A DNA stretch of 53,781 bases from Phycisphaerae bacterium (GTDB taxonomy: Bacteria > Planctomycetota > Phycisphaerae > UBA1845), in contig JABWBH010000029.1 of NCBI GenBank assembly GCA_013360585.1, positions 1-53,781 of the forward strand, given 5' to 3'. Position 1 is the stretch's first letter, and each line of letters begins with the position of its first letter. The position numbers and the translations under genes are program-made. Positions 1-8,541 of the stretch are shown in pieces. The notes beneath the pieces are model-generated. The model did not search any database and was not told the origin of the DNA. It worked only from the letters and a program-made list of their open reading frames with translations.

Positions 1-771
1 ACGCGACCGCCCGGCCGCCGCGCTCCATCTGCGCGCTGCCACACCGGTGACACCAACGTGGCAACCTGGCACTATTTAACGCTTGATTTGGGCCTAGGCC
101 TTGTACCGAAGAAGCTCTGCGTCGGTTTTTATGGTGATGAGGATGATGATTGCATTGCCGACCAGCAAGCTCAGCATTTTGAGGAGGCGACGCGCATCGA
201 ATCCGCTCCGTTCGATGATTCCGTGTACGGATTCAATGGAATGCGCACGACGGCACACTTGTCTTATCCGCCTATGCTCCGGAGTGGATCCTGGTTCGGA
301 TCATTCCAGCCAGCATCCACCGACTGGGGCTATTCCCCAATTTCCTATGGCAGCTGCGGAAGTTCTGAGTATTTGTGCGGAGCGAACTACAGGGACGGCG
401 GTGAGCTCAACGGCTGCTGCGATGGGCTCGGCGCCTTTGGGTCTGAAGAATGGCGGTGTGACTGTTTTTACGGACTCAAGATTTCGATGCGCATCGAAGG
501 CATCCCCGCCGGCGATTGCGTGGGTACCGAGCGGGTGACCGCAGCGTGCAAGCCCGGCGACGGGGAGCGGCTGGGGAAGATCGTGGTCAAGGTGCGCGAC
601 GGTCAGCCGAACGGAATCGTGACGGCGCTGCTGGATCCCCCGGATCCGCGGTCGATGAGCATCGCGCTGGACGGCGCCGGTCGCGGCAAGGGGAAGTTCA
701 AAGGCGTTGCGCTCGGCGAGCATCGCGTCTTCGTCTGCGATTCGATCGTAAACGTGACTTGCGCGCCGTAG
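1..771 (+). CDS. Cys-rich secreted protein, 5' end outside window
   Basis: The frame is open to the window edge, so this is probably the 3' part of a longer gene; a GTG at 58 is the first possible start inside the window but no signal peptide follows it. The visible part has 12 cysteines, many in closely spaced pairs (GCC, CDC), which suggests a disulfide-bonded exported protein. The last 80 or so residues contain AACKPG, then LGKIVVKV, then a Cys and a terminal VTCAP. That pattern resembles the C-terminal module of the metzincin at 33653 (ARCRDNG, KGKVILF, ending VSCN). The first 500 bases are clearly more AT-rich than the last 250 and than neighbouring genes, so the N-terminal part may have a different history. 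Function is unknown. The next gene is convergent. Confidence 0.55.
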   Translation, partial: TRPPGRRAPSARCHTGDTNVATWHYLTLDLGLGLVPKKLCVGFYGDEDDDCIADQQAQHFEEATRIESAPFDDSVYGFNGMRTTAHLSYPPMLRSGSWFGSFQPASTDWGYSPISYGSCGSSEYLCGANYRDGGELNGCCDGLGAFGSEEWRCDCFYGLKISMRIEGIPAGDCVGTERVTAACKPGDGERLGKIVVKVRDGQPNGIVTALLDPPDPRSMSIALDGAGRGKGKFKGVALGEHRVFVCDSIVNVTCAP

Positions 772-853
772 GGAATCGCTGCTTCGGACGTGCCGACATG
801 TCGATGGGGCGAGCGGGGGCCGTTGGAGATCGCATCACTTCAGCGGTTGGGAG

Positions 854-885
854 AAACGCGCTTCCCTAACGGGCGCGGTACGGTT
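854..885 (+). repeat. Intergenic repeat family, copy A
   Basis: This lies in the convergent gap between the Cys-rich gene and the GT-C-like gene. It contains CGCTTCCCTAACGGGCGCGG followed by TACGG. Three more intergenic copies in this window share the core CGCTTCC-n-ACGGGCGCGG-nn-CGG, all in the same orientation. Confidence 0.5.
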
Positions 886-948
886 AAGGCGCGGGACGAA
901 CCCGCAGGAGGCGGACGATCGGGACGGGCCGGCGATGATCGAGCCGGG

Positions 949-2871
949 TCAAGGTTCGGTGATAACGGACGACGTCGTTCCGTCGGGGGTCGCCGGAAGA
1001 ATCTCGTAGACCCGGTAGAGCGCGCCTTTGCGGTCGTCCTCGGGGTAAATGCGCCGGGCGAGGGGCTTGGCGCGGTCCAGCTTGCGGGCGAAGGGGAGGT
1101 GGTCGTCGTCGATCACGACGAAGCGCGCCCCCCAGCGGTCGCGGATGTCCTCGAGCGGGACGGTGATCCGGGTTTCGACGAGCTTCGTGCCTCCGTCCTC
1201 CGTCGGTTGCGGCAGGGACACGGTGGTGGTCAGCGGCGCTTGTCCGCGGGTGATGAGCTTGTACCGCTCCCACAGCTCCGCGTCGCGGGAGTAGCTGAAC
1301 ATCGGATCCAGCCCGGCCATGTAGCGGTTCTTGTCGTTGTAGTAGAAGTACACGGGAAAAATGTCCCAGTCGTCGGTGAAGATGATGTCGCCGGGTTCGG
1401 ATCGTTCGGCGACGAACCGCATGACCCGCTGAATCTCGGGAAGATCGTAGTTGCCGCGGCACCACCCGCGCACGTGTCGATGCACGGGGAGCGCCGCGGC
1501 GGCGAGCACACCGACCACGCCCGCCCCCAGCCCCAGGGTCGTTGCGGCGCGAACGCTGAAGCGTGCGAAGCGCCGATCACGAGCCGCGCCAAAGAGATCC
1601 GGGAGCAGGTGAACCAGCAGCACGTAGGCGGCGACGAGGGGGATCGCAAAGCGCAGCCACGGCGAAAGCCCGGTCGCGCTCTTATGCGCCAGCAGGAAAT
1701 AAACCGCCCAGCCCGTCAGCGCGAGCGACAGGGCGCCGAGGATCAGGTCGTGGCGTTGTATCCGGGTTGCGCCGGGCGTCGTCGCCGGTCGCCAGCCGCG
1801 CAGGACCGGTTTGAGCAGCACGGCGCTGGAAAGGACGGCGAATAACGGCCAGTACTCGACGAAGCGGCGCGCCTTCAGCATGAGGGCGAAGAAGAACATC
1901 GAGCCGACCAGCAGCGTCCAGCCGGCGTCGGACAGCCGTCGCCCGCGGCGCAGCGCAAGAACGATCGCCGCCGCCCAGACCGAAAGCGGGATGCCGACAC
2001 GGTTGGCGAACTCCCAGACGTTTTCGTAGGAATTCCACTCCCGTCCGACCGAGACCTGCGGCGTCAGTCCGCTGCCGAAGATCTGTGTCCTAAGGAACGA
2101 GAACGCGTGTTCGCCGTAAGGGTGGGTCAGGTAGCCGAGCGCGGTTCCGACCAGCATCGCCAGCGGCAGGCGCAGCGGCTGCGGTGGAGGCGCTGAACGC
2201 AGCCACGCCCCGACATAGTGAATTCCGCAAAGGATGAGGAGAAAAAAGGATCCGAGGTAAACGTGCGTGTACACGGCGAGCGTCAGGGCCAGCAGCACGT
2301 GCCGCCGGTTGAAGAGGCACCAGCCTCCGGCCAGCAGGCACACAAGGGACAGGTCGATCGCGCGAACGTAGGCGTGGCGGACAAGAAAATCATCGGGCGC
2401 GAGCATGAAGAGCGTGAGAAACACCCAGCGGTGCGGGACGCCCTCCCCTCGCATCAGGAGCGTGGCGAGCACGAGGACGAGACCGAAAGAGACGGACATC
2501 GCCCAGCGTGCGCCGATGACGGGGTCGGTGAAGGCGTGCGCGAAAACCGAGAGGTAGACGTGAAACCCGTAATGATGGCTGACGAAGCGGTCGGCGAAGA
2601 TCGTGTGCTGAAGCCAGTCCAGCCGATCGGGTAGGCCGATCTTCGGGAGGAGGAGCGCCATCTTGAGGTGGTAGAAGTCGTCGTTGCCGGGCAGGGCGGC
2701 GGGGGCGCCCGTCGCCGGGTCGGGGGTCGCGCCGTAGAGATACTGCATCAGTCCTGCGCCGACGAGGAAGACGGCGAGCAGTTCCAGTTGGTTCCGGAAG
2801 GCGGATAACCTGCCTGCCGGCAGGAGCGCCGGTCCGTCAGGGTTTTTCAGGTTCGCCGTTTCGGGGTTCAT
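949..2871 (-). CDS. Polytopic membrane protein, GT-C glycosyltransferase-like
   Basis: A 640-residue integral membrane protein. There is one hydrophobic segment near residue 30, then a loop containing GNDDFYHLKMALL, then about ten more hydrophobic segments to near residue 490, then a soluble C-terminal domain of about 150 residues with FTDDWDIFPVYFYYNDKN. An acidic first large loop, many membrane helices and a terminal extracytoplasmic domain is the layout of GT-C enzymes (PMT, STT3 and relatives), which use polyprenyl-phosphate sugars. I cannot confirm the sugar or a catalytic Asp, so this is a fold-level call. I chose the ATG at 2871; a longer frame starts upstream but would overlap the preceding gene. 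It is the last gene of a minus-strand trio, 11 bases after the uracil-DNA glycosylase gene. It could instead be a membrane protein of unknown function. Confidence 0.6.
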   Translation of the reverse strand: MNPETANLKNPDGPALLPAGRLSAFRNQLELLAVFLVGAGLMQYLYGATPDPATGAPAALPGNDDFYHLKMALLLPKIGLPDRLDWLQHTIFADRFVSHHYGFHVYLSVFAHAFTDPVIGARWAMSVSFGLVLVLATLLMRGEGVPHRWVFLTLFMLAPDDFLVRHAYVRAIDLSLVCLLAGGWCLFNRRHVLLALTLAVYTHVYLGSFFLLILCGIHYVGAWLRSAPPPQPLRLPLAMLVGTALGYLTHPYGEHAFSFLRTQIFGSGLTPQVSVGREWNSYENVWEFANRVGIPLSVWAAAIVLALRRGRRLSDAGWTLLVGSMFFFALMLKARRFVEYWPLFAVLSSAVLLKPVLRGWRPATTPGATRIQRHDLILGALSLALTGWAVYFLLAHKSATGLSPWLRFAIPLVAAYVLLVHLLPDLFGAARDRRFARFSVRAATTLGLGAGVVGVLAAAALPVHRHVRGWCRGNYDLPEIQRVMRFVAERSEPGDIIFTDDWDIFPVYFYYNDKNRYMAGLDPMFSYSRDAELWERYKLITRGQAPLTTTVSLPQPTEDGGTKLVETRITVPLEDIRDRWGARFVVIDDDHLPFARKLDRAKPLARRIYPEDDRKGALYRVYEILPATPDGTTSSVITEP

Positions 2872-2881
2872 GCACCGTGCA

Positions 2882-3670
2882 TCATCCTGAGGACGGCGCG
2901 ACGACGCCACGTCCGGGACGTTTCAGGAGATCGAGATGCTCCAGGGCGGCGTCCGCGAGCGCCTCCCACCCGCGGTTGGCGGCGGGGCTGGCGGGACTGG
3001 GATGCGGCATGCGGCCGACGAGGACATCGAAGTCCATCAGCGCCTTGCGGGCGCGCGTCTCGGCGAAGGCTCCGACGCCGACAACGTGCCCCGGCTGAAG
3101 CGTTTCCACAACGCGGCGCAACGCTTCGTCGCAAAGATCCAGCATCGGACCTGCGGCGCCTGCGGGCAGCTTGTCCGGCGTGAGGTTCCTCCCCGCGGCG
3201 TCAAGAAACATCAGCGGGCAGTAATTGACGACGAAGAAACGACGGAAGAACCGCGCCGGCGTCCCGAACCTCGATTTCGCCCAGCCCCACAACCGTCGCC
3301 CGCTGACCTCGCTGCGCGGACAGGCGAACCCGGTGACGCGACGCTTCGGATGCTCCCGGGGGGGGGACTCGACCGGTTCCTTGATGCCCAGCCAGTCCCG
3401 CACCGTCTCGACCTCTCCGAAAGGCACACCAGTCTGCGCCATCCCCCACGGTCCCGGGTTCATGCCGACCAGAAGCACATCCGGGCGCCGGTCGGCGTGG
3501 GCGAGCAGGTAGGCCTCATGCGGTCGTCGGGCGTAGACCAGCGGGTTGTACACGTACGCCACCGGTGCGGCGAAGGTCAGCGCGTCCAGCGCCCGGGCGA
3601 GCCGGCGGGAGATTCCGGCCAGCGCTCGGCCAACGTTTGCGCTCGACACGTCGCCGGTGGGAGGTTTCAT
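2882..3670 (-). CDS. SMUG1-type uracil-DNA glycosylase
   Basis: A 262-residue protein that closely matches the SMUG1 branch of the uracil-DNA glycosylase superfamily, which removes uracil and oxidised pyrimidines from DNA as the first step of base excision repair. The catalytic-site motif GMNPGPWGMAQTGVPFGE is at residues 69-86 with the key Asn at 71. The motif with the catalytic His, MPHPSPASP, is near 221-229 (His223). NYCPLMFL (149-156) and GRNLTPDKLP (160-169) are also typical. The length is close to that of vertebrate SMUG1. The start codon overlaps the stop of the DUF2752 gene in an ATGA arrangement, which indicates translational coupling. A longer upstream reading frame exists but has no family resemblance. 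Confidence 0.93.
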   Translation of the reverse strand: MKPPTGDVSSANVGRALAGISRRLARALDALTFAAPVAYVYNPLVYARRPHEAYLLAHADRRPDVLLVGMNPGPWGMAQTGVPFGEVETVRDWLGIKEPVESPPREHPKRRVTGFACPRSEVSGRRLWGWAKSRFGTPARFFRRFFVVNYCPLMFLDAAGRNLTPDKLPAGAAGPMLDLCDEALRRVVETLQPGHVVGVGAFAETRARKALMDFDVLVGRMPHPSPASPAANRGWEALADAALEHLDLLKRPGRGVVAPSSG

Positions 3671-4059
3671 GTGCGGATCAGTTTGTATATCCACGCCGCG
3701 AGCAGCATCATCACGGCCGCGGCCGCCAGGCGATGAGGCGGCAGCAGCACCCAGTTGACGCGCCAGGTCTTGCCCGTCACGAGGGTCGAGAAGGCGGCGA
3801 GGATCGTGACGAACGTGCCGAGCGCCAGGAGCGCGCCTGCGGGCTGGACGACAAAGGCCCGGTCGATCCGCCCGCGGACGGTCCAGGCGAAGGCGGTGGT
3901 CATGCCGCAGGACGGGCAGGGGTGTCCCGTCAGCAGTATTGCCGTGCAAGGGGGGAAGCCGAGCTGCGTGTGCGTTCCGATCCGGTGCGGGCTGGGTTGC
4001 ACGAAGGCGGCGACGGCGAAGGCGGCGGTCCCGAGGGCGAAGATCGCGAGAGCGATCAT
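3667..4059 (-). CDS. DUF2752 family membrane protein
   Basis: A small membrane protein of about 130 residues with three predicted helices and the family signature HPCPSCGMTTAFAW. DUF2752 proteins are widespread in planctomycetes and have no established function; the CPxCGMTT motif suggests metal binding or a redox role at the membrane, which is inference. I used the ATG directly before the first hydrophobic segment. A GTG about 23 codons upstream, with a purine-rich stretch before it, is an alternative start. It is the first gene of the trio with the SMUG1-type glycosylase and GT-C-like genes and is divergent from the DUF4159 gene. Confidence 0.8.
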   Translation of the reverse strand: MIALAIFALGTAAFAVAAFVQPSPHRIGTHTQLGFPPCTAILLTGHPCPSCGMTTAFAWTVRGRIDRAFVVQPAGALLALGTFVTILAAFSTLVTGKTWRVNWVLLPPHRLAAAAVMMLLAAWIYKLIRT

Positions 4060-4237
4060 CCGGGCGCGGCGCGGGCGCTCAGGGTCAACCCGCCAGACCG
4101 CGGATCGGACAAAGCCCACAACGTTCACCACGTTTCCGTCCCCCTGCAACCCTGCGCGTCGGCGAACCACGGCGGAAGCGGCAGACAGGTTTACACGCCT
4201 GCCTGCATCGAGGGAAGTCTCGCGCCGTTTCCGGGGT

Positions 4238-4266
4238 TTTCCTGATCGCGCGGCACGCGATAGAAT
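4238..4266 (+). promoter_or_regulatory. Candidate promoter of the DUF4159 run
   Basis: TTTCCT and TAGAAT are separated by 17 bp, about 60 bp before the start at 4327. The -10 box is good and the -35 box is weak. The rest of the 267 bp divergent gap shows nothing else I can name. Confidence 0.3.
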
Positions 4267-4326
4267 AATCGCGGGAATCGGCGGCAGCCTCTCCGGGGAA
4301 AAGAACCGGGCGTCGGGAGACAAGAC

Positions 4327-7290
4327 ATGACGGGCAGGTCGATGCGACGGATTCGGACGTGGACGTGTGCGGGGTTGATCGCGTGCGCGGCGTTGCCAGC
4401 GAGAGGCGGGCCGAATCTCGTGGCGGTCGGGTTTTTTGATCTGGCGCCGAAGCTGGCGAACGTACGTTACAGCCTGACGGACCCGCAGACGGTGGTGCTG
4501 GAGTTCGACGGGGAGCACGATTTCGGGCGTATTCTCGTGAAGTCAGAGACGCCGCGGTCGGTGGCGCGGCGCGGGCTGGTGGCCGGGTACACGGGGTCGC
4601 GGGGCGGCGCGCCGGGATTCCTCCTTTTCGACATGTCCGAGGCGCAGATTCAGAACGCCCAGGTCGTGATGGAGTTCAACCTCAAGGGCGAGATCCGTCC
4701 CGGCAGGACTTACGAGTACGAAATCGAGATGTTCACCGAGAACGAGATTCAGGGGGGCATCCCGGCGATCATGCCCGCCTTCTGGGCGGACGGGAAGCCC
4801 TTCGGCGTCGAGGTCACGCTGACCAACCCGATCGAAACGAGCGACAAGATTTCGCGCACGCGGTTCATCCGGGGCACGGTGGTGGCGCCGGACTTCGAGC
4901 AGATGACGTCCTCGGCGAAGATCGTGCTGAAGCTGCCGCAGAACTTCGGACAGCGCTTTGCGGTGCAGCGCCTGACGTTCCGCGAGATCGACGACGAATT
5001 GAAGGCGGGGCTGGATCCGGAAATGCCCGCGCCGGTCCGGTACATCGAGATCAAGACGCCGGTCGAAGGACAGATTCTTGACGCTCTCAAAAAGCAGAAA
5101 GAAGGCTTCCTTCAGTATGTCGAGGGCAATCCGGACGGATACTGGATCGCGGGAAATCAGGAAGACTCGATCCTGCTGACGTGCTCCGTGGTGAGCGCGT
5201 TGGGCGAGCTGGGAGATCCGAAGCTGGAGGACCGCCTGCGCAAGGCGATGGACTGGCTGGCGGAGCAGACCCCCCCGGAGAACACGTTCTTCAGCACGAC
5301 GACCGTGGGCGCGCGGTTGTACACGCTGTCCCGCTTCGGCGGGGTCGAGCGATTCCGGAAGGAGATCACGCGCGACATGGACTACCTCGTCCGCGCGCAG
5401 TACGACAGCGGCGGCTGGTCGACGGTCAGCTACCTCGCGCAGTCCGCGGAGGCGGCGAACACGCAACCGACGCACGTGTCGACGTGGGCGGCGATGCTGG
5501 CGTTGCGGGAAGCGACCTTCGCCGGCGTCGAATGCCCCCGCAAGGTGTGGACGCAGGCGGCGAATTACTGGACCGCGGGTCAGTCCACCAAGTCCGGCGG
5601 GTTCCGGCAGAAGCTGGAGCAGTACGGCGGGCTGAGCGAGAACGTGTCGGACGAGTTCACGGCGCTGGGCGTGGTCGGGATGATGATTTCGATGGAGATG
5701 GCGTCCGGTCCGGGGGCGCGGGACTGCCGGCAGGTGCTGGCGTACAAGACGCTTCAGAAGGGGATCGACGCGGCGCTGGCGTTCCTGAACACGCGGTACG
5801 CGGCGGAGTACTCCGAGGAACTGCTCGGTCAGCTGGGGCGTGTCGAGAACATGCCCTTTTTCGTCCGATTGCAGGTGTTTCAATACCTGCGGACGGTCTC
5901 GGGCATTCCGCGCCTGAACGACCGGGATTATTTCCGCCTCGAAGCGGAGAAGCTCTTCGACCCGGCTCAGGGGCTTTACGATTTCAACTCCGGGGTTTTC
6001 GCCGGCGGGTTCGGGACGACGGCGGCCTGCATGTCGGCGTTCGCCCTCGGCGCATCGCCGACGGCGTATCAGCGCATCGTGGTCGGCGGCGGAGACGCGA
6101 AGGATTACGAACACAGTTGGGACGTGCAGCACCTGACGCGCTATGTGATGGCCCAGCGGAAGCGTCCGCTGAACTGGCGGCGCAGCAGTCTGGAAGATGA
6201 GGCGAGGCACCTGCTGGAAGTTCCGGTGATGTTCCTCAACGTCGCCGGTCCGCTGAACCTCGAGCCCGATCATCTCGAGAAGCTCCGCACCTACGTGTTC
6301 AACGGCGGAACCCTCCTGATCAACGTGGTTTCGGAGCAGGAGTCGCAGCGCGACGCGGTCGCCTCCGTCCTGCGGACCGCGTTCCCGGAATATGAGCTGC
6401 GCGACTTGCCGAAGGATCACCCGGTGCTGACGCTGCGCGAGAAGATCGAGCAGCCGGTGGTCGCGAAGGTGCTGGGCAACGGCGTGCGGGACTTTGTGTT
6501 TCTCGCGGTGAACGAGGGCGGCCGGGACTGGTCCTGCGACTTTCACACCTACCGGACCGGGAAGGACGGCGCGCCGCATCGCTTCGCATTCATGAACAAC
6601 CTGCTGGAGTACACGCTCGATTCCTCGCCGTTCCGATCCTCCTTCGACCCCTCGCCGCTGCCGCAGCGATCGACGCCGACGCGCGAGTTTCACGTGGCGA
6701 CGCTCGAGATCGGCGGGGATCAGCCGGTGTACCCCGACCTGCTGAAGACGCTCGATCTCGTGATGACCAGCAATTACCGCACGCGGATCGTGGACGCGAA
6801 GGACGGCGAGGCGCCGTTGTTGTGGGTGATGGTGACCGGTCCGAAAGCGCCGACCGAGGCGCAGACGAAGCGCATCCGCGACCACGTGGAGGGCGGCGGG
6901 TTCCTGATCGTCGATGTCGTGACCGGCAGCGAGGCCTGGGGCGAGGCGGCGCTGGCCGCGCTGCGGACGGCGCTTCCGGGCATGACGACGACGCAGATGC
7001 GCACCCTGCACCCGACGTACACGGGCAAGATTCCGGGGACGCAGGGGTTCGACGCCCGAGGCGGAGCGCTACGGAAGTCGATGACCAGCGAACTGGTGCA
7101 GAACGGGCGGAGCGAGTTCAGCGTGCTGAAGGGGAAGGACGGGGATTTCGGCGTGTTCAGCCACTACGATCTGTCGTCGGGGCTGACGTACAACCAGTTT
7201 CCGGGCTGTCGCGGGCTGACGCCGCCGACGGCGCGGCAACTGGCGGTGAACTGCGTGCTTCAGGCGATGTTCCATGACAAGCAGAACTGA
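4327..7290 (+). CDS. Exported alpha-toroid plus DUF4159 protein
   Basis: A 987-residue protein with an N-terminal export signal (basic MRRIR, hydrophobic stretch, ALPARG). Residues about 30-240 form a beta-rich region. Residues about 250-610 are helical repeats of the prenyltransferase/squalene-cyclase toroid type, with QYDSGGWS and STWAAMLALREA as typical turns. About 620-810 is a DUF4159 domain (EVPVMFLNVAGPLNLEPD, then YVFNGGTLLINV). About 815-985 looks like a second, diverged copy of the same domain (LWVMVTGPKAPTEAQ, then EGGGFLIVDVV). DUF4159 has a class I amidotransferase-like shape and no established reaction. GGGAG lies 8 bases before the ATG. It is the first of three exported-protein genes on one strand. 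The toroid need not be a terpene cyclase; no DxDD motif is evident. Confidence 0.8.
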   Translation: MTGRSMRRIRTWTCAGLIACAALPARGGPNLVAVGFFDLAPKLANVRYSLTDPQTVVLEFDGEHDFGRILVKSETPRSVARRGLVAGYTGSRGGAPGFLLFDMSEAQIQNAQVVMEFNLKGEIRPGRTYEYEIEMFTENEIQGGIPAIMPAFWADGKPFGVEVTLTNPIETSDKISRTRFIRGTVVAPDFEQMTSSAKIVLKLPQNFGQRFAVQRLTFREIDDELKAGLDPEMPAPVRYIEIKTPVEGQILDALKKQKEGFLQYVEGNPDGYWIAGNQEDSILLTCSVVSALGELGDPKLEDRLRKAMDWLAEQTPPENTFFSTTTVGARLYTLSRFGGVERFRKEITRDMDYLVRAQYDSGGWSTVSYLAQSAEAANTQPTHVSTWAAMLALREATFAGVECPRKVWTQAANYWTAGQSTKSGGFRQKLEQYGGLSENVSDEFTALGVVGMMISMEMASGPGARDCRQVLAYKTLQKGIDAALAFLNTRYAAEYSEELLGQLGRVENMPFFVRLQVFQYLRTVSGIPRLNDRDYFRLEAEKLFDPAQGLYDFNSGVFAGGFGTTAACMSAFALGASPTAYQRIVVGGGDAKDYEHSWDVQHLTRYVMAQRKRPLNWRRSSLEDEARHLLEVPVMFLNVAGPLNLEPDHLEKLRTYVFNGGTLLINVVSEQESQRDAVASVLRTAFPEYELRDLPKDHPVLTLREKIEQPVVAKVLGNGVRDFVFLAVNEGGRDWSCDFHTYRTGKDGAPHRFAFMNNLLEYTLDSSPFRSSFDPSPLPQRSTPTREFHVATLEIGGDQPVYPDLLKTLDLVMTSNYRTRIVDAKDGEAPLLWVMVTGPKAPTEAQTKRIRDHVEGGGFLIVDVVTGSEAWGEAALAALRTALPGMTTTQMRTLHPTYTGKIPGTQGFDARGGALRKSMTSELVQNGRSEFSVLKGKDGDFGVFSHYDLSSGLTYNQFPGCRGLTPPTARQLAVNCVLQAMFHDKQN

Positions 7291-7321
7291 CCGCCCTGGA
7301 GGCGGACCGGGAGAAAAGCGA

Positions 7322-8509
7322 ATGAAGCGAGCGAGGGGGATCCGACCTGCGGTGCTGGCGGCGGTGCTGGCGTTCTCGCCCGCGCTTCAGGGGGCGATCA
7401 TCCTCCTGAAGGACGGGTCGATGATCGAGGGGCGGATCATCGAGGCGCTTTCGACGGCGACGACGATCCGCGTCCGCACGCCCTTCGAGGAGCGTCTGAT
7501 CAACCGACGCGACATCGACCGGATCTTCGATGAGGAGGCGATCGATCAGACCGGGCTGGCGAAATTCGAGGAGCTTCCGGAGGCGATCCGAGCCGTCTAC
7601 AACGCCCGCGCCGACTACCGCCTCGGCAACTACGCCCGGGTGATCGAGCGGATCGAGCCCTTCCTCCAGAAGGAGCAGAACCCCGTCCTGAAGTCCGAGA
7701 TGACCTGGTTGATCATCGAGTCGAAGGAGCGCTTCGCGAAGTGGGACGAAGTCAAACCGATGCTCGAGGCGCTGGAGAAAGACGGTACGCCGCAGGACAA
7801 GCTGCGGGCGAAGGCGCACCGGGAAATCCTTGAGGACAACGCGGAGTGGGATTACAGCCTGCGCCGCGTGGACAAGGCGTGGTCGCGCAACTTCCTCCCG
7901 CAGGATCTGCGCGCGGCCGCGCAGGATCCGAACGCCCTGGCCGATCCGATGATGATGCGCAAGGCGCTGGAGGAGTATTGCAGCCAGCTCGTCCGCAATG
8001 AGAAGTACGGCGTGGAGACGCTGCGCGAGCGGATGAACCCGCGGAAGACGATCGAGGCCGTGCGCGAGCTGCCTCCGGCGATCCGGCCGGATGACGTGTT
8101 GAAGCGCATGCCCTACCTGGAGGAGCTGAAGCAGGCGGAGACGTCGGTGCTCAAGGCGCAGGCGGTGCTGCCCGGCTACGCGGACGCCTTTCAGCTCGAC
8201 CTCATCCGCGCCGAAGCGGAGCACCTGCTGTTTTATGTGCTGGGTGGCATGCTGGAGGAGGCGCTGATATCCAGTCCGCTGAATCTGCCGCTGCCGCAGA
8301 CGCTGGACGCGGCGACGCGGGAGCAGTGGCGGCGGGTGTGCGACGAGTGGCTGGCGCGGACGAAGCCGACGGAGATCGTCGGCGAATATCTGCTGAACAA
8401 ACTGATGGGGTATCCGGAGCAGATGCGCCAGGAGTATCACCTGCTGCGCGACGTCTACGAACGCCTTCAGGAGATGCGGGAGTCCGTGATGCGTCAGCGC
8501 AATCGCTGA
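7322..8509 (+). CDS. Exported helical-repeat protein
   Basis: A 395-residue protein with a signal peptide (MKRARGIRPAVLAAVL, cleavage near LQGA). The mature N-terminus carries IILLKDGSMIEGRI, a short beta-type motif seen at the N-terminus of many exported planctomycete proteins, followed by a mostly helical body with TPR-like spacing (YNARADYRLGNYARVIERIE). I start it at the ATG after GGGAGAAAAGCG rather than at an ATG 48 bases earlier that overlaps the preceding gene and would spoil the signal peptide. Sandwiched between the DUF4159 protein and the metallopeptidase, it probably acts with them in the periplasm. The molecular function is unknown. Confidence 0.75.
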   Translation: MKRARGIRPAVLAAVLAFSPALQGAIILLKDGSMIEGRIIEALSTATTIRVRTPFEERLINRRDIDRIFDEEAIDQTGLAKFEELPEAIRAVYNARADYRLGNYARVIERIEPFLQKEQNPVLKSEMTWLIIESKERFAKWDEVKPMLEALEKDGTPQDKLRAKAHREILEDNAEWDYSLRRVDKAWSRNFLPQDLRAAAQDPNALADPMMMRKALEEYCSQLVRNEKYGVETLRERMNPRKTIEAVRELPPAIRPDDVLKRMPYLEELKQAETSVLKAQAVLPGYADAFQLDLIRAEAEHLLFYVLGGMLEEALISSPLNLPLPQTLDAATREQWRRVCDEWLARTKPTEIVGEYLLNKLMGYPEQMRQEYHLLRDVYERLQEMRESVMRQRNR

Positions 8510-8541
8510 GGGCACGAGCGAGAGAGGCAAAGGAGATGACG

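Noticed and set aside
4543-7011. An 822-codon minus-strand open frame opposite the DUF4159 gene
   Set aside because: It is rich in Arg and His with no domain pattern, which is typical of the antisense of a GC-rich gene; the plus-strand gene has a signal peptide and recognisable domains.
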